This document shows, one piece after another, positions 56,929 to 64,000 of a stretch of DNA of 64,000 bases (position 1 is its first letter; the number at the start of each line of letters is the position of its first letter). Under the pieces are notes generated by a model, which saw nothing but the letters and a program-made list of their open reading frames with translations, did no database searches and had not been told where the DNA came from. Source of the DNA: Variovorax sp. PAMC26660 (lineage in GTDB: Bacteria > Pseudomonadota > Gammaproteobacteria > Burkholderiales > Burkholderiaceae_C); contig NZ_CP060295.1 in the NCBI RefSeq assembly GCF_014302995.1, positions 4,765,501 to 4,829,500 on the forward strand, given 5' to 3'. Made by a program: the position numbers and the translations under genes.

Positions 56929-58485
56929 TCAGACCAGCGGCAGCGAACTCGGTGGTGCGCGCCGGCGGCGGCGCATCACGAGTTCGATCAGCTCGAAGAT
57001 GCCTTCGCTGATCAGCGCCATCGCAGCGGCCGGCAGCGCGCCGGCCAGCAGCAACTCGCGGTCGTTGAGCGCCAGCCCCGTCACGATGCGCTCGCCGAAG
57101 CCGCCAGCACCGATAAAGGCGGCGATGGTCGCAGTGCCGATGGCAATGGCCGTGGCCGTTCGCACACCCGCCAGCAGCGTGGGCAGCGCCAGCGGCAGCA
57201 GCACCAGTTGCAAGCTCTGCGGCGGCGTCATGCCGAGCGCGGTGCCGGCCAGCCGCAGGCCGTTCGGCACTTCGCTCAGGCCCGTCACCGTGTTGCGCAT
57301 GATCGGCAGCAGCGAATAGAGCGTGAGCGCGATCAGTGCCGGCAGCGCGCCGATGGCACCGAGCATCGAGATCAGCACGGCCAGCAGCGCCAGCGACGGC
57401 ACGGTCTGCAGAATCCCCGCAAAGCCCAGCACCAGCGCGCGCAGCCGCAGATGCGGAAACACCAGGATCGCGAGCGGCACGCCGATCAGGATGGCCACGC
57501 CCACCGATACCGCCACCAGCAACAGGTGCTGGCGCGCAAGCTGCCAGAGGTCGGGGCCGAACAGCTTGGCGGTGAAACCTCGCTTGGCCTCTTGCGGCGG
57601 CTGCACCTTGCCGTCCTTGCCGGCGCTTGCGATGAAGTCGCGCGCAATCACGTCGAAGGGCACGCTCTGCAGTTCGGCGCGCGCATTCATCGCGATCATG
57701 GCGTGCTCGTCGACCTTGCCTTCCAGTGTTTGCAGTGCGGCCCACGCCTTGGGCAGTCGCGTCGGCAGGTCGAGCTTGTAGAGCACCACGGCGTCGTAGC
57801 GCGGAAAGTACTTCCTGTCGTCTTCCAGCACGCGCAGGCCGAGGTGGTCGATCTTGGCGTCGGTCGTGTAGATGTCGATGGCATCGATCTGCTTCGCCGC
57901 CACGGCCTCGTAGGCCAGCCCGTGGTCGAGGCCTGTCGGTGTCTGCGTGAAGCCGTAGCGCGAAGCCAGCCCTTTCCAGCCATCGGCGCGGCCGAGGAAT
58001 TCGTTCGACAGGCCGAGCTTGAGTTCGGGGTGCTTCGCCAGGTCGCTCAGCGTGCGCAGGCCGAACCGGTCGGCATCGGCCGCCCGCACCGCCAGCGCAT
58101 AGCCGTCGTTGAAACCGAGCGGAATGGCCACGCCCAGGCCCATCGGTGCGAGTGCGGCATTCATCGCCTCGCGCGTTTCTGCCGGCGAGCCTTTGAGAAT
58201 TTCGAGCGCGATGGTGCCGGTGTATTCGGCATAGAGGTCGATGGCGCCCGAGCGCAGTGCCTCGTAGACGATGGCCGTGTTGCCCAGCCCTTGCCGCACC
58301 ACGGGCGGTGATGCGGTGTGCGGCGCGGCGGTCTGTGCCAACAGCTCGGCGAGGATGTACGACTCGGTGAAGCGCTTGGAGCCGACACGCAGCGTCTCGT
58401 CGGCGGCCTGCGCAGGCGAGACGGCCGCAAGCCAGGCAATGGAGAGCAACAGGGCTGTGCGCCAGAGGCGGCGGTGCAGGAGCAT
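56929..58485 (-). CDS. ABC transporter fusion: binding domain plus permease (osmoprotectant/OpuC type)
   Basis: 518 residues. After a signal peptide (ALLLSIAWLAAVSPAQA) residues about 28-300 are an OpuAC-like binding domain (VGSKRFTESYILAELLAQ; LGNTAIVYEALRSGAIDLYAEYTGT), as in choline/glycine-betaine binding proteins; residues about 320-500 are a permease with FAGILQTVPSLALLAVLISMLG and IMRNTVTGLSEVP. Such fusions occur in some OpuC/YehYZ-like systems. No ATPase gene is adjacent in this window: the next gene downstream lies on the other strand, so the ATPase must be elsewhere. Confidence 0.88.
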   Translation of the reverse strand: MLLHRRLWRTALLLSIAWLAAVSPAQAADETLRVGSKRFTESYILAELLAQTAAPHTASPPVVRQGLGNTAIVYEALRSGAIDLYAEYTGTIALEILKGSPAETREAMNAALAPMGLGVAIPLGFNDGYALAVRAADADRFGLRTLSDLAKHPELKLGLSNEFLGRADGWKGLASRYGFTQTPTGLDHGLAYEAVAAKQIDAIDIYTTDAKIDHLGLRVLEDDRKYFPRYDAVVLYKLDLPTRLPKAWAALQTLEGKVDEHAMIAMNARAELQSVPFDVIARDFIASAGKDGKVQPPQEAKRGFTAKLFGPDLWQLARQHLLLVAVSVGVAILIGVPLAILVFPHLRLRALVLGFAGILQTVPSLALLAVLISMLGAIGALPALIALTLYSLLPIMRNTVTGLSEVPNGLRLAGTALGMTPPQSLQLVLLPLALPTLLAGVRTATAIAIGTATIAAFIGAGGFGERIVTGLALNDRELLLAGALPAAAMALISEGIFELIELVMRRRRRAPPSSLPLV

Positions 58486-58596
58486 CCGGGCCAGTGTATA
58501 GACATCTCTTCGCGTGGAGTACCCGTTCGCCTCCTACACGCCGTGGTGCGCGGAGCCGATGCGGCGGGACCGCGCGTCGGCCCATAGTCGATTGCC

Positions 58597-59691
58597 ATGA
58601 AGTCCAAGCCCACCAAGACCAAGACCCGATCACCCAAACCACAAAAGAGCGATCTGCCAGGCCCCGAGGTCCACGGCCTGCGCGAACTGCCAGGCCTGCT
58701 GGTCGACGGCTACAGCCTGCAGTTGCGGGACAAGGACGGCTTTGTCGGCGACCAGGCCAGCCAGACGGCCTTCAGGGAACTGCTTGAACGCTGGCGCAAG
58801 CGCCGCCGCAAGAACGGCAAGGACCCGTTGGGCCGCTCGCATTCGCGCGATCTCAGCAAGAAGGAACTCGACCGCGCGCTGCAGGAGAAGAAGGCCTCCG
58901 AAGCCGCCGACGTGATGCACGGCGCCATCGAGGAGTTCGCCGAGGAGCTGGCCTTCGTGATCCAGCGCTTCATGCGCCAGCCTTCGTGGCAGAAGGTGCA
59001 GCGCATCGTGGTCGGCGGTGGCTTTCCCGAGAGCGACGTGGGCGAGCGCGCGATCCTGCAGGCGGGTGCGATCCTCGAAGACATGGGTGTGCACGTGCAG
59101 CTCGGGCGGCTCTCGCACAACGTGGACGACGGCGGCCTGATCGGCTGGGTGCATCTCACGCCGCCCGCCATGCTGAAGAAGCACGACGCGATCCTTGCGG
59201 TGGACATCGGCGGCACCAACGTGCGCTGCGGCATCGTCAAGACACGGCATCGCAAGGCGCCCGACTTCTCGCTGGCCAAGGTGGTGCGCCGCGAGAAATG
59301 GCGCCACGCCGACGAGGGCCCGAACCGTAGCGACATGGTCGAGCACATCGCAGACATGCTCGAAGACATGGTGGTCTACAGCGAGCGCAAGAAAATCCGG
59401 CTCGCGCCCTTCATCGGCATCGGTTGCCCGGGCCTGATTCGCCAGGACGGCTCGATCGCGCGCGGTGCGCAGAACCTGCCGGGTGACTGGGAGAGCCATG
59501 CCTTCCACTTGCCCAGCGCGCTGTGGCGCCGCATGCCGATGATGGGCTCGGGCCCGACGCTGGTGCTGATGCACAACGACGCGGTGGTGCAGGGCCTGAG
59601 CGAGCTGCCCTTCATGCGCGACGTGCAGCATTGGGGCGTGCTGACCATCGGCACGGGGCTGGGCAACGCGAGCTTCACCAACGTGCTTTGA
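58597..59691 (+). CDS. ROK-family protein (putative sugar kinase) with basic N-terminal extension
   Basis: 364 residues. Residues 1-35 are basic and Pro-rich; about 36-190 form an extension with no assigned function (a DKDGFVGDQAS segment, RKRRRKNGKD); residues 200 onward match ROK: ILAVDIGGTNVRCGIVKT (phosphate loop), FIGIGCPGLI and GVLTIGTGLGNASF, with Asp in HNDAVVQG as catalytic base. The ROK domain itself is about 160 residues here and shorter than a full glucokinase, so activity is uncertain. Divergent from the ABC fusion gene with a 111-bp gap. Confidence 0.75.
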   Translation: MKSKPTKTKTRSPKPQKSDLPGPEVHGLRELPGLLVDGYSLQLRDKDGFVGDQASQTAFRELLERWRKRRRKNGKDPLGRSHSRDLSKKELDRALQEKKASEAADVMHGAIEEFAEELAFVIQRFMRQPSWQKVQRIVVGGGFPESDVGERAILQAGAILEDMGVHVQLGRLSHNVDDGGLIGWVHLTPPAMLKKHDAILAVDIGGTNVRCGIVKTRHRKAPDFSLAKVVRREKWRHADEGPNRSDMVEHIADMLEDMVVYSERKKIRLAPFIGIGCPGLIRQDGSIARGAQNLPGDWESHAFHLPSALWRRMPMMGSGPTLVLMHNDAVVQGLSELPFMRDVQHWGVLTIGTGLGNASFTNVL

Positions 59692-59712
59692 GCGTGTTGG
59701 TGCGCTTCTCGG

Positions 59713-59981
59713 GGCGCTGCTGTTCAGGGCGACGCTCACGCCGACACGGTGCTCTTTTTCGCGAATGTCCCCCGCTTCGCTCCTCCTTTATTTAGCTAAA
59801 AACAGCCCCGTATCGACGTGAGCGTTGGACAAAGCGGTGGTTGATCGCAGGATCACCAGCAGCGTGCCCCAGTGCGAATGACACCGGGTGCTCCCCGCAG
59901 CGAAATAAAGGAGGAGCGAAGCGGGGGACATTCGCACAGGGGAGCTCCCGGTGTCATTCGCACGCGCCCCGAACGTACGCG
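59713..59981 (-). repeat. Composite hairpin repeat, copy 4
   Basis: Reverse orientation, between convergent genes. It begins GGCGCTGCTGTTCAGGGCG (59713-59731), identical to the copy 2 end. Hairpin B 59733-59824 (92 nt), 47-nt spacer with TGATC-CTGC-GATCA on the minus strand, hairpin A 59872-59963 (92 nt), then GCGCCCCGAAC-like right end that is more degenerate. The hairpin-A arms pair A-T at the site that is G-C in copy 2, but differ at another position (CCGGGT / AGCTCCC). Confidence 0.9.
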
Positions 59982-59998
59982 CTTCTGAGCAGGCCGCG

Positions 59999-61756
59999 CT
60001 ACAGGTCTTCAGCCTTCAGACCTTCAACACGCAAAGTGACAGAGGCGGCAGCAACGTTGCCTGCCGCATCGGTCGCACGCACCTCGATGTTTGCGGCGCC
60101 GGGCTTCGCGGGAGTCCAGGCGCAGACGTAAGGCGTGGCCTGCAGCTTGCACACGACCTGCCCGTCGACGATGAACTTCAGCTCGGCAACGCTCACGTTG
60201 TCGGTTGCGTTGGCAGAGAGCCGTGTCGCCATGCCGGTTGCGACGGACTGCGGCACGGTGAGCGTCACGACAGGTGCCACGGTGTCGGCCGGCGGATTGA
60301 CGATCACGTTGGCGGAGGCGACGGAAGAATTGCCCGCCGCATCGAGCGCGATCACGCGGATCGTCTGCGTGCCCGCTGTCGTCGGCGTCCAGGTGCAGGT
60401 GTACGGCGGCGCGGTGAAGGTGCAGATCGGCAGGCTGTCGGCGCCGACCACCTTGACGCCGAAGACGCCGACGTTGTCTACCGCCACCGGCGCGATGGTC
60501 GTCGGCTGGCCCACCGTGGCCATGGCCGGGGCGGCCAGCGACACGGTCGGCTTGTAGGTGTCGGGAATGCCGAGCGGCAGGTCGATGGTGAACGTGGCCT
60601 GGCCCTGCACCGCCTTCTGCTCGAAGGCGTCGAAGATCGTGAACCAGGTCGCGCCCGGCGCGCGGTCGGGTGACTGTGCCTTCACCAGAAGATTCGTCTT
60701 GCCGACGGCGAAGCAACTGAAGCCGCAGTGCCAGTCGAAGGCGAAGCGGCCGTTGGCGTCCGTCGCGCCCTGCACCAGCAGTTCCAGCGGCTTGTGCGCG
60801 CCGGCTTCGCGCCAGACCGAGACCTGCGCACCGGCCAGTGCGGCGCCGGTCGTGCTGTCGGTCACGCGCACCTGCGTGGCGGTGGTCGCGGCCATGTACT
60901 TCGAGGTGCCGAGCCGGGGCCAGTCGCTCCAGTCGGTGTTGATGTTGGCCTTGGTGCCTTCGGTGAAGCGGATCATCTCCAGCGTGGCGACACGGTTGGC
61001 GGCGGGGTCGAAGCGTTGCTCGAACACGGTGCCCAGCAGCGGGTCGAGCCGCCAGTGCTGGCGCGGCCACCAGTAGCGGTCGGTCGGGTTCGCCAGTTCC
61101 AGGTTGGTTGTCGGCGCGATGCCGGTGGTGTCGGTCACCGCGGTGGCGTTGTAGTACTCGCCGGAGCCCGCGCCGAAGACGTGTTCGAGTTCATGCAGCA
61201 GGGTCTTGAGCTGGCGGCCCAGGTAGTCCTTCTCGGTGGACTCGGGCGCGCTCGGGGTGATCGCGCGCGACAGGCGCAGCGGATCGTGGATGGTGGTCCA
61301 GTTGAGGTTCCAGGTCACGCCCTTGGGCGGGAAGGTCGTGCTCGTGGTCAGGCCGCCATGGCTGTAGCCTTGCTGCGACTTCGACACGCACAGCACGATC
61401 TCGCGCTCGGCCACGCCGTTGAAGCCGCACTGCGGTGCCGAAGCCGGCGCGACGATGCGAAGGTCTTTCGCGGGGTCGAAGACGAAGCTGCGCACGGTCT
61501 CGCGCGTGAACACAGTGTTGATATCGGCCACGTACTGCGCAAGCCGGCGTCCCGCTTCGGGTGCGCCGATGTCGGCCACCAGTTGCGGATCGACGAAGAA
61601 CTTCAGGCGGTGAACGCTGGGCGTTGCACGGCCGACCTCGTCCATGGCGGCCCGGGCGGGGGCGCACAGCGAAAGCAACAACATGGCGCAGGCCAGAAAA
61701 GACATGGCTGCGCCCAGCCGGCGCGCACGCGCCAGCAGCGAATAAACGGATCGCAT
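59999..61756 (-). CDS. Secreted HExxH zinc-protease-like protein with Ig-like repeats
   Basis: 585 residues with a signal peptide (SFLACAMLLLSLCAPARA). The zinc signature is HELEHVFGAGSGE: H188, E189 and H192 of HExxH, then Gly195 and Glu200, which could be the third ligand. Residues about 40-250 form the enzyme-like part (two Cys pairs: CGFNG, VLCVS). A carboxypeptidase-regulatory-like segment follows (RVTDSTTGAALAGAQVSVWREAG), then two Ig-like repeats (APAMATVGQPTTIAPVAVDN; TLTVPQSVATGMATRLSANATDN), each ending ALDAAGN or ATDAAGN. I do not recognise the protease family; activity is inferred from HExxH only. Confidence 0.75.
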   Translation of the reverse strand: MRSVYSLLARARRLGAAMSFLACAMLLLSLCAPARAAMDEVGRATPSVHRLKFFVDPQLVADIGAPEAGRRLAQYVADINTVFTRETVRSFVFDPAKDLRIVAPASAPQCGFNGVAEREIVLCVSKSQQGYSHGGLTTSTTFPPKGVTWNLNWTTIHDPLRLSRAITPSAPESTEKDYLGRQLKTLLHELEHVFGAGSGEYYNATAVTDTTGIAPTTNLELANPTDRYWWPRQHWRLDPLLGTVFEQRFDPAANRVATLEMIRFTEGTKANINTDWSDWPRLGTSKYMAATTATQVRVTDSTTGAALAGAQVSVWREAGAHKPLELLVQGATDANGRFAFDWHCGFSCFAVGKTNLLVKAQSPDRAPGATWFTIFDAFEQKAVQGQATFTIDLPLGIPDTYKPTVSLAAPAMATVGQPTTIAPVAVDNVGVFGVKVVGADSLPICTFTAPPYTCTWTPTTAGTQTIRVIALDAAGNSSVASANVIVNPPADTVAPVVTLTVPQSVATGMATRLSANATDNVSVAELKFIVDGQVVCKLQATPYVCAWTPAKPGAANIEVRATDAAGNVAAASVTLRVEGLKAEDL

Positions 61757-62152
61757 CGGTTTTTCCCCTCAAGGGGACTCGGCAAAAATCAAAGGGGAAT
61801 TGCTTCAAGCGACCCGATGAGCCCGGGTTGCAGGAAGCACGCCAACCCCGCCCGAGACCACCTTTGCTGGTCGCGCTTTTGCATCGCATCGAAGTCGCCG
61901 AAGGCGAAACGCCCTGAAGGGCGCCGATGCTTCCGAAGTGCGGGGGCTGGTTACAAATCTATGGGAGGAAGGGCGGACCGCTCATTCCTCAACGCGAAGT
62001 TGCGATAACCAGTAAGGCCTCAATTTTAATTTTGAGCCCCGTAGGAAGGGGGCTTGCCCCGCTGTAGTGGTTGCCTATTATTTGGGCAGTTTGTCACGCC
62101 AAGGAGCATCGGATGCCCTTGCAGGTGGGCAAGGAGCGTGCAGCAGCAGCGC
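61757..62152. other. Intergenic region upstream of the metalloprotease-like gene, no gene seen
   Basis: 396 bp without a coding frame. It is upstream of the leftward protease-like gene and downstream of the cardiolipin synthase gene. It contains a CCCCTCAAGGGG palindrome near the start codon and a GGGTTG...CAACCC hairpin. No riboswitch consensus could be recognised. Confidence 0.5.
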
Positions 62153-63541
62153 CTAGAGCTGGAACGCGACGGTGAGCAGCAGCCCTTCGGCCACATCGCG
62201 CACCAGCCCCGGGCGCCGCGCGCGGTAGGGCTCACCGGCCGAGGCGGTGGTCTCTATCCACTCGGCCAGCCATTCGATGTCGGCCTGCCCGTAGAACACC
62301 ACATTCGCCTCGTGGTTCAGCAGCAGGCTGCGCAGGTCGAGGTTGATCGATCCGCACATGGCCAGCTCGTCGTCGACCACCACGGCCTTGGCGTGCGCCA
62401 TGTAGGGCAGCATGCGAAAGCTCACACCGGCGCGCGCCAGGTCGCGCATGGCGCGTGCGCGCACGAAGTCGGCCAGGCGGTGGTTCGATCGTGCGGGCAT
62501 TGCGATGGTCACCTGCACACCGCGCCGCGCGGCCAGCCGCAGCGCATCACGCAGGCCGTCGCCAGGCACGAAATAGGGCGTGATCGCCAGCAGGCGGTGC
62601 TCGGCGCGAAAGCAGGCGTCGATCAGCAGCGCATGCGCGGTGTCCTCGGTCTGGTCGGGGCCACTCGGCAGGAACTGGGCCATGGCGGTGCCCGAGCCCT
62701 CGGGCACGTCTTCGGCCGTGATCGCGCGGGCCTTGCGCGGGCGCACGGAGGTCCAGTCATGGTCGAACTGACGCGAGGCTGCGGCGGCCACGCTGCCGTG
62801 CAGGTCGAAGGACAGGTCGCGCCAGGCTTCGGGGTGCTTGGTATTGCCGGTGAAGTATTCGCCCGCCAGGTTGCGCCCGCCCGACCAAAGCCAGGCATCG
62901 TCTGCAATGGTGAACTTGCGGTGGTTGCGCAGGTTGCGCGGGCCGATGCGGCGCAGGCTGAAGAAGGGGCGGAACACGGCCACCTCGCCGCCCGCTGCGC
63001 GCAGCAGGTCGAAGTGATGGCGCGGCAGCGACAGCGCACCGAAGCCGTCGAGCAGCACGCGCACCTTGATGCCTTCGCGCGCCCGTTGCGCCAGCCGCGC
63101 GATCACCGCATGGCCGAGTTCATCGTCGCCGATGATGAAAGTGCACACGTCGATGCGCTCGCGCGCGCCGTCGATCACCTGCCACAGCGCCTCGCGCGCG
63201 GCCTCGCCGTCGGCATGCATGCGGATCGCGCAGCGCCCCGGCGGCGCCAGGCCGAAGCTCTCGATCAGGTCGGCCGCCCAGTGCCCCGGCGGCACCGAGC
63301 GCGGCGGCCGTGGCGAGCCCGCCGGGCGCAGCTTGCGCTGGCCGAACAGCAGGTACATCGGCAGGATGAAATAGGGCAGCAGCACCAGCCCCATGACCCA
63401 AGCAATGGCCGTGGTGGGGGCGCGCTGCTCGCGACGTGCGCGCGTGGTCAGTACGTAGACCAGCAGCGCAAAAGTGACGATGAGGAAGTGCTGCGACGGA
63501 GAGGGCAGCCAGTCGAACCTTGTATTCGGCATGGGGCCCAT
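62153..63541 (-). CDS. Cardiolipin synthase-like phospholipase D protein
   Basis: 462 residues with two N-terminal membrane segments (FLIVTFALLVYVLTT; IAWVMGLVLLPYFILPMYLLF) and two PLD HKD motifs, NHRKFTIADDAWLWSGGRN and AHAKAVVVDDELAMCGSINLD. This is the membrane-bound Cls layout; it joins two phosphatidylglycerol molecules into cardiolipin. ClsA and ClsB type cannot be separated confidently; the membrane segments favour the ClsA-like group. Separated by 28 bp from the GST fragment gene upstream. Confidence 0.9.
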   Translation of the reverse strand: MGPMPNTRFDWLPSPSQHFLIVTFALLVYVLTTRARREQRAPTTAIAWVMGLVLLPYFILPMYLLFGQRKLRPAGSPRPPRSVPPGHWAADLIESFGLAPPGRCAIRMHADGEAAREALWQVIDGARERIDVCTFIIGDDELGHAVIARLAQRAREGIKVRVLLDGFGALSLPRHHFDLLRAAGGEVAVFRPFFSLRRIGPRNLRNHRKFTIADDAWLWSGGRNLAGEYFTGNTKHPEAWRDLSFDLHGSVAAAASRQFDHDWTSVRPRKARAITAEDVPEGSGTAMAQFLPSGPDQTEDTAHALLIDACFRAEHRLLAITPYFVPGDGLRDALRLAARRGVQVTIAMPARSNHRLADFVRARAMRDLARAGVSFRMLPYMAHAKAVVVDDELAMCGSINLDLRSLLLNHEANVVFYGQADIEWLAEWIETTASAGEPYRARRPGLVRDVAEGLLLTVAFQL

Positions 63542-63569
63542 GATGCCTCAGTGCCGCGCCGATGCTTGG

Positions 63570-64000
63570 TCAGCGTTGCAGGAAGGCCGGCACGCCTCGC
63601 CCTTGCGAGGCCAGGAACTGCATCATCGGATCGACCACCGCGCGCACTGCCGCCCGGTCGCCCACGCGGTCGCGCCAGGCCACGAGGCGCGGGGTGGCGT
63701 CGGTCATGCCCGCGCCCTTGCGGTCGGCGAACACGTGGGCCATGTAGAGCGCGATGTCGGCGAAGGAGTAGGGGCCCGCGAGGTAATCGCGCGTGGCCAG
63801 CAGGCTTTCCATCTCTTCGTAGAAGCGCGCGCAGCCGGCGCAGGCCGCGATTGCGGGAGGGCTCTGCATGGCCTCCTGCAGGTCGAACAGCTTGATGACG
63901 TTCGGAAAGAAAACTTCGTCGGACTTCTGCTCCAGTTGCCGCGCGCGTGCCCGTTCGGCAATGCCTTCGGGCCACAGCGCTGGGCTGGGGTAGCGGTCTT
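63570..64000 (-). CDS. Glutathione S-transferase, C-terminal part (5' end outside window)
   Basis: The frame is open to the window edge, reading from about DRYPSPALWPEGIAERARARQ to VPAFLQR, so the N-terminal thioredoxin-like domain is missing from view. The visible part is the helical GST C-terminal domain with RFYEEMESLLATRDYLAGPYSFADIALYMAHVFA. A GST here next to the cardiolipin synthase gene suggests no specific pathway. Confidence 0.88.
   Translation of the reverse strand, partial: DRYPSPALWPEGIAERARARQLEQKSDEVFFPNVIKLFDLQEAMQSPPAIAACAGCARFYEEMESLLATRDYLAGPYSFADIALYMAHVFADRKGAGMTDATPRLVAWRDRVGDRAAVRAVVDPMMQFLASQGRGVPAFLQR

Noticed and set aside
61757-62152. Riboswitch upstream of the protease-like gene
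   Set aside because: GC-rich hairpins are present but no match to c-di-GMP, glycine, fluoride or cobalamin consensus could be found.

Overview
The window is high-GC proteobacterial chromosome, most likely from a member of the Comamonadaceae close to Variovorax. The reasons are four orphan Bug-family (TctC-like) binding proteins, the style of tightly overlapping operons, the recognisable protein families, and C/G-rich intergenic palindromes. This assignment is inference; no rRNA, tRNA, phage, IS element or CRISPR array was seen.

Layout. 1-6.7 kb: the 3' end of a LysR regulator, then a leftward RND efflux operon (permease, adaptor, NodT-type outer-membrane factor). 6.8-10.7 kb: gluconokinase, a GNAT acetyltransferase, 6-phosphogluconate dehydrogenase and a divergent AraC regulator. 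10.7-13.5 kb: a leftward arsenic operon (arsR, arsB-like pump, arsC, arsH) with a visible operator. 13.6-17.1 kb: a hydrolase, a small exported protein broken by a T9 tract in a lower-GC pocket, an RNase D-like exonuclease, TfoX-like, VOC and GNAT proteins. 17.2-24.3 kb: glutathione-dependent formaldehyde oxidation genes next to a split Rieske oxygenase (separate Rieske protein, catalytic-only protein, GST-like protein), a divergent LysR regulator, and aroQ. 24.6-29.4 kb: the conserved prkA / DUF444 / spoVR stress operon. 30.3-36.2 kb: grpE-dnaK-dnaJ, an FKBP isomerase, an HxlR-like regulator and psd. 36.3-56.9 kb: a large aldarate/hexuronate locus. 56.9-64 kb: a fused osmoprotectant-type ABC protein, a ROK-family protein, a secreted HExxH/Ig-like protein, a cardiolipin synthase and a partial GST.

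The aldarate/hexuronate locus appears complete. Uronate dehydrogenase and an SMP-30 lactonase make aldaric acids; GarD-type and GudD-type dehydratases make 5-dehydro-4-deoxyglucarate; KdgD gives 2-oxoglutarate semialdehyde; an aldehyde dehydrogenase gives 2-oxoglutarate. Uptake is offered by a TRAP system, an amino-acid-type ABC system and four Bug binding proteins. A divergent FadR/GntR regulator sits at the hinge, and an 11-base word is shared by the promoters on both sides of it.

Two observations stand out. First, four copies of a ~269-bp composite repeat lie between genes. Each has terminal inverted repeats, two 92-nt hairpins that carry the same core in opposite orientations, and a 46-47 nt spacer with a mini-hairpin. 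Second, the split Rieske oxygenase + GST + formaldehyde-oxidation neighbourhood resembles the NdmCDE N-demethylase arrangement of caffeine-degrading Pseudomonas, but here the Rieske domain is a stand-alone protein and no reductase is adjacent.
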